A stretch of 64,000 nt of DNA, taken from assembly GCA_963756575.1 (NCBI GenBank), contig CAVWOM010000013.1:248001-312000 (forward strand), given 5' to 3'. Under the pieces are notes generated by a model that saw only the letters and a list, made by a program, of their open reading frames with translations, had not been told where the DNA came from and searched no databases. Numbering within the stretch: position 1 is the first letter of the stretch; every line of letters begins with the position of its first letter. Of the stretch, positions 18,798 to 26,560 are shown one piece after another. The DNA is from Palsa-504 sp963756575 (GTDB lineage Bacteria > Actinomycetota > Actinomycetes > Streptosporangiales > Streptosporangiaceae). A program made the translations under genes and the position numbers.

Positions 18798-18849
18798 CAT
18801 GAAACCGGGCTTGGAGTGCGTCCGGACGCGCTGGAAGCCCGGTTTCATG
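18798..18849. repeat. ~50-bp palindrome, copy 1
   Basis: Near-perfect inverted repeat: outer arms CATGAAACCGGGCTT and AAGCCCGGTTTCATG are exact complements over 15 bp; the core holds a second palindrome GCGTCCGGACGC. Its right arm contains the stop codon of the MerR-PP2C gene. Two related copies occur at 25634 and 35445. Confidence 0.85.
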
Positions 18850-19972
18850 ATGTTTGCCGCCCGGTGACGGCGTGGGGTGAGGTGGGGTGAGGGGTGGCGG
18901 TGGTGGTGACGTCGGCGACGATGCAGGTGATGTTGTCGGGGGCGCCGCCGTCGATGGCCAGGGCGACCAGGTCGGCGGTGGCCTGGTCGGGGTCGGGCAC
19001 GGTGAGCAGGACCCGGGCGATGGCGGCGGCCGGGGCGGCCACGTGCAGGCCGTCGGAGCACAGCAGGTAGCGGTCGCCGGGGCGGGCCTGGCGGAGCTGC
19101 AGGTCGGGTCGGGACGCGTGGTCGCCGGTGAGCGCGCGGAGCAGCAGCATCCGCTGCGGGTGCGACGCGGCCTCCTCGGCGGTGATCTTGCCCTCGTCGA
19201 TCAGCGACTGCACCAGGGTGTGGTCCTGGGTGATCTGGAAGACCTCGCCGTCGCGGACCAGGTAGGCCCGCGAGTCGCCGATGTGGGCCAGGCCGAGCTG
19301 GGAACCCGACCACAGCAGCGCGGTCAGCGTGGTGCCCATGCCGTGCAGCGCGGGGTTGGCCTGGACCATGTCGCGCAGCGCGCCGTCGGCGCGGCGGACG
19401 GCGTGGTCGAGGGCGTTCAGCAGCTCGCCGCCCGGCACGTGGGTGTCCAGCGGCCGCAGCGCCTCGATGACGGCGGCGCTGGCCACCTCGCCGGCCGCGT
19501 GGCCGCCCATCCCGTCGGCCACCGCGAGCAGCCTGGTCCCGGCGTACGCGGCGTCCTCGTTGCCCTCGCGAATCAGTCCGGTATCGGACCGCACGGCGTA
19601 GCGGACGGTGAGTGTCTCCTGGCCATCGTGCATGGCGGTGTCCTTTCCCGACAGGTAGCCGATGAGGAAGACGGCGAGCTCCCGCCGGGCCGAGGTCTCC
19701 GCCTCGACCTTGGCCCAGTACGCGGCCAGTTCGGTGGCGGCCGCGGCGGCCGGCAGCTGGCTGACCGCGCGGATGTCGGCCAGCGGCATGCCCAGCCGGC
19801 GCAGCCAGGCCACCAGGCGGGCCTGCTCGAGCTGGCCCGGGCCGTAGAACCGGTACGACGTCACCGGGTCGACCTGGGCCGGGTGGAGCAGCCCGAGCTC
19901 GTCGTACAGGCGGAGCGCCTTGCGGGACAGCCCGGAGGCCCGGGCGAAGGACCCGCTGGTCATCAGCTCCAC
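18845..19972 (-). CDS. MerR-type DNA-binding domain fused to PP2C phosphatase
   Basis: Protein of about 375 residues. GTG 19972 has AGGAGG 5-6 nt upstream; ATG 19963 is the alternative. Residues about 5-75 form a MerR winged helix (FARASGLSRKALRLYDELGL, then YRFYGPGQLEQARLVAWLR). Residues about 130-360 are a complete PP2C domain: EGNEDAAYAG, ADGMGGHAAGE, GMGTTLTALLWSG, HIGDSRAYLVRDG, CSDGL and GGAPDNITCIVAD, with metal-binding Asp residues intact. It may sense a signal through dephosphorylation or act as a phosphatase tethered to DNA; both are inference. Its stop is embedded in a palindrome. Confidence 0.8.
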   Translation of the reverse strand: MELMTSGSFARASGLSRKALRLYDELGLLHPAQVDPVTSYRFYGPGQLEQARLVAWLRRLGMPLADIRAVSQLPAAAAATELAAYWAKVEAETSARRELAVFLIGYLSGKDTAMHDGQETLTVRYAVRSDTGLIREGNEDAAYAGTRLLAVADGMGGHAAGEVASAAVIEALRPLDTHVPGGELLNALDHAVRRADGALRDMVQANPALHGMGTTLTALLWSGSQLGLAHIGDSRAYLVRDGEVFQITQDHTLVQSLIDEGKITAEEAASHPQRMLLLRALTGDHASRPDLQLRQARPGDRYLLCSDGLHVAAPAAAIARVLLTVPDPDQATADLVALAIDGGAPDNITCIVADVTTTATPHPTSPHAVTGRQTS

Positions 19973-20116
19973 GTCCGCCTCCTCATACCGGGCCGGGTGC
20001 CCGGTGCCTCTCAGGCTGGGGCCGGCCCCAGGGGCCAGGTCAAATCGGGCATCCTCGTTCCCTCCGCGGCGAGCCGGTTGCCCGAGCAGGATGCCGGGGA
20101 TTACGAAGATATGCCC

Positions 20117-21034
20117 ATGAAAGCAACCGCCGCCGGCGCCGCTTTCCTGCTCGCCCTCACCATGCTCATCGCCTGGCCCGGCCGGGCGGCGGCCGCGGCC
20201 GGCACCGGCACCACGCCGGAACTGTGCGCCTCGTCCTCGTCTTCGCACGCCGCGCTGGCGGCGCGGATCAGCCGGGGTATCGAGGCGGCGCGGCGCGGCC
20301 GGGAATCTTTCGTGGCGGTGGAGGTGGACGACCCCGGCGCGGGGGTGCTGTGCCGGCTCGACAGCGGCTCGCACTTCGACTCGGCCAGCGTGGTCAAGGT
20401 GACGATCCTGGGCACGCTGCTCCGCGACGTCCAGGCCGCGCACCGGTCGCTGACCAAGACGGAGCGGGCGCTGGCCTGGGCGATGATCACCCGGTCGGAC
20501 AACGGCGCCGCGTCCGCGCTGTGGGACGAGGACGGGCGCGGCCGCCTGCAGCGCTTCCTGGACGCGGCCGGGATGACGAACACCGTCCTGGGCCCGGGCG
20601 CGGCCTGGGGACTGACCCGGATCACCGCCGCCGACGAGACCCGGCTGCTGTGGCTGCTGCTCCAGCCGAACCGGGTGCTCGGCACGTCGTCCCGCGACTA
20701 CGAACTGGGCCTGATGGCGGACGTCACCCCGTCCCAGCGCTGGGGTACCCCGGCCGGGGCGCCGAAGAGCCTGGTCGTGCACGTCAAGAACGGCTGGCTG
20801 CCGCTGTCCCCCTACGGCTGGCGCATCAACAGCCTCGGCGGTTTCACCGGCCACGGCCAGGACTACAGCATCGTGGTGCTGACCCAGGACAACCCGTCCA
20901 TGTCCTACGGGGTCGACACGGTGGAACGGATCGCCGAGGTCGTCAACCGGGACCTGAACCCCGGCGCGAAGGCGCGTGTCCCGGCGGCGGTGATCCCCCG
21001 GACGCAGCAGACGCCGGACGAGACGCTCCCCTAG
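20117..21034 (+). CDS. Secreted class A beta-lactamase-like serine hydrolase
   Basis: Protein of 305 residues with a signal peptide (first 25-27 residues, cleavage after AAAA), then a penicillin-recognising serine hydrolase fold: the SVVK tetrad (SxxK) near residue 93, SDN in ITRSDNGAAS, and KNG where KTG is usual. The Ser-Asp-Asn and Ser-x-x-Lys motifs imply an active acyl-serine enzyme, either a beta-lactamase or a peptidase. ATG 20111 is a possible start two codons upstream. The gene is divergent from MerR-PP2C and convergent with the F420 oxidoreductase, sharing the CTAG at 21031-21034 as overlapping stops. Confidence 0.7.
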   Translation: MKATAAGAAFLLALTMLIAWPGRAAAAAGTGTTPELCASSSSSHAALAARISRGIEAARRGRESFVAVEVDDPGAGVLCRLDSGSHFDSASVVKVTILGTLLRDVQAAHRSLTKTERALAWAMITRSDNGAASALWDEDGRGRLQRFLDAAGMTNTVLGPGAAWGLTRITAADETRLLWLLLQPNRVLGTSSRDYELGLMADVTPSQRWGTPAGAPKSLVVHVKNGWLPLSPYGWRINSLGGFTGHGQDYSIVVLTQDNPSMSYGVDTVERIAEVVNRDLNPGAKARVPAAVIPRTQQTPDETLP

Positions 21035-22081
21035 GAGGCGACAAGCTCGGCGATCTTTTCCAGGTAGCGCGGGTCGGAGTTGATCGAGAAGGTGGTCAGC
21101 ACGGTCTGCTTCCAGCGCTGGAGCTCGTCGGCGATTTTGGCCCAGGGGCCGACCAGGGCCACGTCCTCGACCAGTTCGGTCGGCACGGCCGCGATCGCGC
21201 TCTTCTTGTCTCCGGCCAGGTAGAAATCCTGGATCTGCCGGGCCTGGGCTTCGTAACCCATCCGGGCGAAGACCTCGTAGTGGAAGTTGACGCCGCGAGC
21301 GCCCATCCCGCCGATATAAAGAGCAAGGGTAGGCCGAACGAAATCGGCCGCCCGTTCGGTATCGTCATCCACGATGATCGCCATCGGGCCTCCCACTACG
21401 TCGAACGTGTCGCGGGAATGGCGCGCGCCCGGGCGGGCGAAACCCTCGTCCAGGGCTTTGGCGTAGAAGTCGTCCATCGCCGGGGAGTAGAAGATGACGT
21501 TCCAGCCGTCGGCGACCTCGGCCGCCAGCGCCACGTTCTTGGGGCCCTCGGCGCCGAGGTAGACGGGGATCTCGGTCCGGTAGGGGTGCAGGATCGAGCG
21601 CAGCGGCTTGCCCAGGCCGGTGGCGCCCTTCTCGGCGGGAAGGGGCAGCTGGTAGTGCTGCCCGTCGTAGGCGACCGGCTCGCCGCGGGCGATGACCTTC
21701 CTGAGGATGTCGATGTACTCGCGGGTGCGGCCGAGCGGGCGCGGGTACGGCTGGCCGTACCAGCCCTCCACGACCTGGGGGTTGCTGGTGCCGACGCCGA
21801 GCAGGACCCTTCCACCGCTGAGGTGGTCCATGGTCATGGCGGTCATGGCCAGGGTGACCGGCGGGCGGGCGGACAGCTGGGAGACGGCCGTGCCGAGCTG
21901 GATCCGGGACGTGCGCGAACCCCACCAGGCCAGCGGGGTCCAGGCGTCGCTGCCGTAGGCTTCCGCGGTCCAGATCTGGTCGATGCCGATCCGTTCGGCG
22001 GTCTCGAACAGTTCGGCGGCACCCGGCGGCGGGCAGGCCGACCAGTCAGCCGGCCGAGACGGAAGTCCTCATGGTTGTCAT
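21031..22081 (-). CDS. F420-dependent (LLM-class) oxidoreductase, Rv3520c-like (apparent frameshift)
   Basis: Luciferase-like flavin/F420 oxidoreductase resembling Rv3520c: LGTAVSQLSARPPVTLAM, MDHLSGGRVLLGVGTSNPQVVEGWYGQ and LGAEGPKNVALAAEVADGW. The uninterrupted frame begins only at about 22069. The likely start is ATG 22081, overlapping the upstream stop (ATGA), giving MTTMRTSVSAG before an in-frame TGA; one extra base near 22048 would join it to DWSACPPPGAAELFETAER. Length with repair is 349 residues, normal for the family. Third gene of the fadD19 operon, as Rv3520c lies near fadD19 in M. tuberculosis; an F420-linked redox step on sterol side-chain intermediates is inferred. Confidence 0.75.
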
Positions 22082-23184
22082 GATGACAGGCCGCGCAGGC
22101 GGTCCAGAGCCTGGCTGGTCTCGGTGACCAGGCCGGCCATCACGTCGGCGACCGGGCGGACCTCGTTCATCCGGCCGATGACCTGGCCGGCCGGCATCGG
22201 CACCACGTCCGGCTGGCCGGACCGCATCAGGCGCTGGTGCGCGTCGCTGACCAGGAGGTTCTGCAGCGGCATGGGCAGCGGCGCGGGGGCGCCGGGCTGC
22301 TCCCAGGCGGCGGTCCAGCGGTTCTTCAGCAGCCGGGCCGGCTTGCCGCTGTAGATCCGGGACCGGACGGTGTCCGAGGAGGTGGCGTCGAGCAGGGCCC
22401 GCTGGACGGCCGATGCCGCCGACAGGCGCTGGTATTCGGCCGTGACCAGCCAGGCCGAGCCCATCCAGGCCCCGGCGGCGCCGAGCGCGAGGGCGGCCGC
22501 GATCTGGCGGCCGCAGCCGATGCCGCCCGCGGCGAGGACGGGGACCTCGACGGCGTCCACTACCTCGGGCACGAGGACCATGGTGCCGATCTCGCCGGTG
22601 TGGCCGCCGGCCTCGTGGCCCTGGGCGACCACGATGTCCACCCCGCTGGCCACCTGGCGGCGCGCGTGCTCGGCCTTGCCGGCCAGCGCGGCGACGAGCA
22701 TGCCGCGGTCGTGGGCGCTGGCGATGACGTCGGGCGGCGGCGAGCCGAGCGCGTTCGCGATGAGGGCGGCCGGGTGGGCCAGCGCGACCTCGACGTGCTG
22801 GCGCGCCACCGAGTGCAGCCAGCCGAGGACGCCGTCGCCGGCCTGAGCGTCGTCCGGCAGCGGCGGCACGCCCAGGTCGAGCAGCGTCTGCTCGACGAAC
22901 GCCTTGTGCTGGTCCGGGATGAGCTGGCTGAGGTCGGTGGCCGCGCCCTCGGTCGGGACGGTGGCCGGCATGACCACGTCGATGCCGTACGGGCGGCCGC
23001 CGGTGTTCTCGTCCATCCAGGTCAGGACGGTCTCGAGCTCGGCCGGGTCGTTGAAGCGGACGCAGCCCAGCACGCCGAGGCCGCCGGCCCGGCTGACCGC
23101 GGCGGCGACGTGCTCGGACGGGGTGAAGCCGACGATGGGATGCTCGATGCCGAGCAGGTCGCAGAGCGGGGTACGGAAGGTCAC
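22078..23184 (-). CDS. Nitronate monooxygenase-family FMN protein
   Basis: NPD-family TIM barrel of 368 residues. It starts at GTG 23184, overlapping the fadD19 stop (GTGA); a much longer open frame to 24246 is antisense-like filler. Features: LLGIEHPIVGFTPSEHVAAAVSRAGGLGVLG, QGHEAGGHTGEIGTM and LAAGGIGCGRQIAAALALGA (flavin-phosphate binding). Distant paralogue of IpdC at 11680. It sits between fadD19 and the F420 oxidoreductase, so it probably acts on sterol side-chain CoA esters; the reaction is unknown. Confidence 0.75.
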   Translation of the reverse strand: MTFRTPLCDLLGIEHPIVGFTPSEHVAAAVSRAGGLGVLGCVRFNDPAELETVLTWMDENTGGRPYGIDVVMPATVPTEGAATDLSQLIPDQHKAFVEQTLLDLGVPPLPDDAQAGDGVLGWLHSVARQHVEVALAHPAALIANALGSPPPDVIASAHDRGMLVAALAGKAEHARRQVASGVDIVVAQGHEAGGHTGEIGTMVLVPEVVDAVEVPVLAAGGIGCGRQIAAALALGAAGAWMGSAWLVTAEYQRLSAASAVQRALLDATSSDTVRSRIYSGKPARLLKNRWTAAWEQPGAPAPLPMPLQNLLVSDAHQRLMRSGQPDVVPMPAGQVIGRMNEVRPVADVMAGLVTETSQALDRLRGLSS

Positions 23185-24749
23185 GAGGCTGCCTCGAGGG
23201 CCGGGTCGTGGGTATCGGCGTAGGCGCGGGCCCAGCCGTAGTCGGCCTTGCCGGAGACGGTCCGGCCGACGGATTCCACGAACCAGACGGTGCGCGGCGC
23301 CTTGTAGCCGGCCAGCAGGCCGTGGACGTGGGCCTGCAGCGCGGCGGCGTCCGCGGCGGCCCCGGGGCGCAACTGGACCAGGGCGGCCACCCGCTGGCCG
23401 AGGCGGTCGTCGGGCACGCCGAGGACCAGCGCGTCGAACACGCCGGGGTGCGACTTCAGCGCGCCTTCGACCTCCTCGGGGAAAACCTTCTCGCCCCCGG
23501 TGTTCACGCAGGTGTTGCCGCGGCCGAGAAGGGTGATCGTGCCGTCCTCCTCGACTCGGGCCCAGTCGCCCGGCACCGCGTAGCGCCTGCCGTTCACCTC
23601 GGTGAACATCTCGGCCGTCTTGACCGGGTCGTTGTAGTAGCCGAGCGGGATGTGCCCGCCGCGGGCCAGCTTGCCGGTCTGCCCCGGTCCGCAGGCGCGG
23701 CCGGCTTCGTCGATCACGATGACGTCGGGGCCGGCCGTGACCGTGGGGCCGCCCCGGTGCTCGCCGCCCGCGCTGTGCAGCGCCATGCCGGTGAAGCCGG
23801 TCTCGGTCGAGCCGATCGCCTCGGTCAGGAACACGCTGGGCAGCGCCTTGACCACCACGTCCTTGACCGCGGGCGAGAACAGCGCGGCGGTGGAGTTGAG
23901 GGAGAGCAGCGAGGACGTGTCGTAGTTGCCCGCGGCCAGCGCCTCCATCAGCGGCCGGGCCATCGCGTCGCCGATGACCGACAGCACGTTGACCCGGTGC
24001 CGCTGCACCGCTTCCCAGAGCGCGTCCGGATCGAACTTCGGCATGATCACGGCCGTGTCCCCGGCGAACAGGCAGCCCAGCGTGGCCACCATGGCGGCGC
24101 CGTGGATGAGCGGCGCGGGCGCCATGCGGACCAGTCCGGTCCCCTCGGCGCCCTTGCGGGACTGCGCCCACTCGTCCGCCAGCGGCTCGCCGGTGAGGAA
24201 GTCGATGCCGCCCGCGAGCGTGCGCCAGATGTCCTCGTGACGCCACATGACGCCCTTCGGGTACCCGGTGGTGCCGCCGGTGTAGATGATGTAAACGTCG
24301 TCGGGGCTGCGCGGGCCGAAGTCACGGGCTCCGGAGGCGGCCGCCAGGGCCTCGTCGTAATTTCCGCCGATCACCACGCGCGGTAGTCCCGGCCGGGCCA
24401 CGGCGTCCACGATATCGGCCAGGTCCTGGTCGTGGACGAGGGCGGCCAGGTCGCCGTCCCGCAGGTGGTATTCCAGTTCGCCGGCCAGGTACCGGTAGTT
24501 GATGTTGATGGTGACGGCGCGGAGCTTGATGACGGCGAGCAGCGTGGCCACGGCCGCGACGGAGTTGCGGGCGTAGAGGCCGACGTGGCGACCGGGACCG
24601 GCGCCGCGGACGGCCAGGTGGTGGGCCAGGCGGTTGGCCTCGTCCTCGAGCTCGGAGTAGGTCAGACGGCGATCGCCGCAGATCAGCGCGACCCGCTCGG
24701 GGAAAGCGTCGACGGCATGCTCGAACAGGTCGGCCATGTTCAGTGCCAT
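23181..24749 (-). CDS. fadD19: FadD19-type steroid side-chain acyl-CoA synthetase
   Basis: Acyl-adenylate-forming ligase of 522 residues, start ATG 24749. Closely matches FadD19 (Rv3515c): MADLFEHAVDAFPERVALI, the P-loop-like YTGGTTGYPKGVMWRHEDI, ETGFTG and GEKVFPEEVEGALKSHP, with the C-terminal catalytic Lys in SGKADYGWA. FadD19 activates C26 steroid side-chain acids and is specifically required for C24-branched sterols in Rhodococcus. It is divergent from echA19 over a KstR-type box and overlaps the downstream nitronate monooxygenase gene. Confidence 0.9.
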   Translation of the reverse strand: MALNMADLFEHAVDAFPERVALICGDRRLTYSELEDEANRLAHHLAVRGAGPGRHVGLYARNSVAAVATLLAVIKLRAVTININYRYLAGELEYHLRDGDLAALVHDQDLADIVDAVARPGLPRVVIGGNYDEALAAASGARDFGPRSPDDVYIIYTGGTTGYPKGVMWRHEDIWRTLAGGIDFLTGEPLADEWAQSRKGAEGTGLVRMAPAPLIHGAAMVATLGCLFAGDTAVIMPKFDPDALWEAVQRHRVNVLSVIGDAMARPLMEALAAGNYDTSSLLSLNSTAALFSPAVKDVVVKALPSVFLTEAIGSTETGFTGMALHSAGGEHRGGPTVTAGPDVIVIDEAGRACGPGQTGKLARGGHIPLGYYNDPVKTAEMFTEVNGRRYAVPGDWARVEEDGTITLLGRGNTCVNTGGEKVFPEEVEGALKSHPGVFDALVLGVPDDRLGQRVAALVQLRPGAAADAAALQAHVHGLLAGYKAPRTVWFVESVGRTVSGKADYGWARAYADTHDPALEAAS

Positions 24750-24759
24750 GGGTCGAAAC

Positions 24760-24773
24760 TAGAACGTGTTACT
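24760..24773. promoter_or_regulatory. KstR-type operator between fadD19 and echA19
   Basis: TAGAACGTGTTACT fits TNNAACNNGTTNNA except at its last base. It lies 11 bp before the fadD19 ATG and 43 bp before the echA19 ATG, so it could repress both. Confidence 0.7.
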
Positions 24774-24815
24774 GTTCTGGGCAAGGCTTTCGGCTCGCCT
24801 GAATTAAGGGGAACC

Positions 24816-25616
24816 ATGACCGAGTCCGGCGAGGAGCCGCACGCGCTTATCGAGCGCCGGGACCACGTGCTGATCGTCACGATGAACCGCCCGCGGGCGC
24901 GCAACGCGCTGAGCGGGCCGATGCTCGAGCTGATGCGCCAGGCCTGGGACACGGTGGACGCCGACCCGGACATCCGGGCCTGCGTGCTGACCGGGGCGGG
25001 CGGCGCGTTCTGCGCCGGGGCCGACCTCAAGGCGATGACCAGCTCGCACCCCGGTGATCAGTTCCGCGGCGGGGGCATGGACCTGTCGGTGATCGAGGCG
25101 CTGCTCAAGGGGCGGCGGCTGACCAAGCCGCTGATCGCGGCGGTGGAGGGCCCGGCCATCGCCGGCGGTACCGAGATCCTGCAGGCGACGGACATCCGGG
25201 TGGCGGGCGAGAGCGCCCGGTTCGGGGTGTCCGAGGCGCGCTGGGGGCTGTTCCCGCTGGGCGGCTCGGCGGTCCGGCTGGTCCGGCAGATCCCGTACAC
25301 GGTGGCCGCGGACCTGCTGCTCACCGGGCGGCACATCACCGCGGCGGAGGCGCTATCCATCGGGCTGATCGGCCACGTCGTCCCGGACGGGCAGGCGCTG
25401 GACCGGGCCCTGGAGATCGCCGCGGCGATCGCGGCCAACGGGCCGGTGGCGGTGCGGGCGATCCTGCGGGTCATCCGGGATACCGAGGGGATGGCAGAAA
25501 ACGAGGCGTTCGCGCTCGAGGCCAAGGAGGGCATGGCCGTGTTCGCCAGCGAGGACGCCAAGGAGGGCCCGCGCGCCTTCGCCGAGAAACGCCGTCCGGA
25601 GTTCAAGGACCGCTGA
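24816..25616 (+). CDS. echA19: EchA19, steroid side-chain enoyl-CoA hydratase
   Basis: Crotonase of 266 residues starting at ATG 24816 after AAGGGG. The sequence is almost colinear with EchA19 (Rv3516): LIVTMNRPRARNALSGPML, CAGADLKAM, the long identical stretch around ALLKGRRLTKPLIAAVEGPA, GGSAVRLVRQIPYTVAADLL and ENEAFALEAKEGMAVFASED. The oxyanion-hole Gly and two catalytic Glu positions of the family are present (AGGTEI, GVSEARWGLF). EchA19 hydrates steroid side-chain enoyl-CoA. It faces fadD19 over one KstR box; downstream is a palindrome shared with the convergent methyltransferase gene. Confidence 0.92.
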   Translation: MTESGEEPHALIERRDHVLIVTMNRPRARNALSGPMLELMRQAWDTVDADPDIRACVLTGAGGAFCAGADLKAMTSSHPGDQFRGGGMDLSVIEALLKGRRLTKPLIAAVEGPAIAGGTEILQATDIRVAGESARFGVSEARWGLFPLGGSAVRLVRQIPYTVAADLLLTGRHITAAEALSIGLIGHVVPDGQALDRALEIAAAIAANGPVAVRAILRVIRDTEGMAENEAFALEAKEGMAVFASEDAKEGPRAFAEKRRPEFKDR

Positions 25617-25633
25617 GCGTTCACCCAGAGGCC

Positions 25634-25683
25634 GTGAAACCGGACTCTCACTGCGTTAGAGCGCGCTGGAACCGGGGTTTCAT
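25634..25683. repeat. ~50-bp palindrome, copy 2 (convergent terminator-like)
   Basis: GTGAAACCGGA...GGAACCGGGGTTTCAT: arms are weaker than copy 1 but the core GTTAGAGCGCGCTGGA and the GAAACC/GGTTTC ends match copies at 18798 and 35445. It sits between convergent genes. Confidence 0.75.
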
Positions 25684-25707
25684 AGCGTCCTGGCGGAGCC
25701 GTGCGTC

Positions 25708-26511
25708 TCAGTTGCGGGCGACCACGACGCAGTAGTAGGACTCCTCGGGGTTGGGCGGGAGCTCGGCGCCGGGATCGGGGCGCCACAGGGGCGGCCAGGT
25801 CAGGCCGGGCTCGATGATCTCCATCCCCGCCACCAGCTCGCGGACCTGGGCCCGGGTGCGGACGTGGGCCGGGGTGGTGGACTCGTCGAAGACCCGCTCC
25901 ACGTCGTTGACCTCGGGCACCGTGTCGGGCGTGGCGTGCGAGATGGCGACGAAGCTGCCGGCCGGGAACGGCGCCAGCAGCCGGGCGATGATCGCGGCCG
26001 GGTCGGACTGGCTGGACACGAAGTGCAAGATGGACAGGAACAGCAGCGCGACCGGCTCGCCGAAGTCGATCAGGTTGCGCAGCGCGGGATCGGCCAGGAT
26101 GCTGTCCGGGTCGAGCATGTCCCGCCCGATGATCGCGGTGCTGGGGACGCCGTGCAGCATGTCCCGGGCGTGGGCCAGCACCACCGGGTCGTGGTCGACG
26201 TACACCACCCGGGTCCGCGGGCAGGCGTCCAGCGCGACCTCGTGCGTGTTGCCGGCCGAGGGCAGCCCGGCGCCGACGTCGATGATCTGCCTGATGCCCG
26301 CCTCGTGGACCAGGTAGCGGACCACGCGGCGCAGGAACGCCCGGTTCCACCGCACCGCCAGCTGGACGTTCGGCAGCTGCGCGATCATCGACTCGCCGAC
26401 GGCCCGGTCGGCCTCGTAGTTGTCCTTGCCGCCGAGCAGGTAGTCATAGATCCGCGCCACGCTCGGGATGTCCGGCCGGAACGTCTCCCGCCAGTTCCCG
26501 TCGTAGGTCAC
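25708..26511 (-). CDS. DUF574-type SAM-dependent methyltransferase
   Basis: Protein of about 267 residues of the actinobacterial S-adenosyl-methyltransferase family (DUF574): N-terminal DIPSVARIYDYLLGGKDNYE signature, SAM-binding IIDVGAGLPSAGNTHEVA, and VYVDHDPVVLAHAR. I use GTG 26511 because the conserved region begins soon after; an ATG at 26547 would add 12 residues. Targets of this large family are unknown. It is convergent with echA19 and downstream of a FadD gene on the same strand, with 49 bp between; probably unrelated to sterol breakdown. Confidence 0.78.
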   Translation of the reverse strand: MTYDGNWRETFRPDIPSVARIYDYLLGGKDNYEADRAVGESMIAQLPNVQLAVRWNRAFLRRVVRYLVHEAGIRQIIDVGAGLPSAGNTHEVALDACPRTRVVYVDHDPVVLAHARDMLHGVPSTAIIGRDMLDPDSILADPALRNLIDFGEPVALLFLSILHFVSSQSDPAAIIARLLAPFPAGSFVAISHATPDTVPEVNDVERVFDESTTPAHVRTRAQVRELVAGMEIIEPGLTWPPLWRPDPGAELPPNPEESYYCVVVARN

Positions 26512-26560
26512 ACGGCACAATATCTCAGAATGCGATTCACAGATCAATGGACAGAAAAAG

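Noticed and set aside
23185..24246. Long minus-strand frame extending the nitronate monooxygenase upstream
   Set aside because: It reads antisense-type Arg-rich sequence through fadD19; the GTG at 23184 overlapping the fadD19 stop is the natural start.
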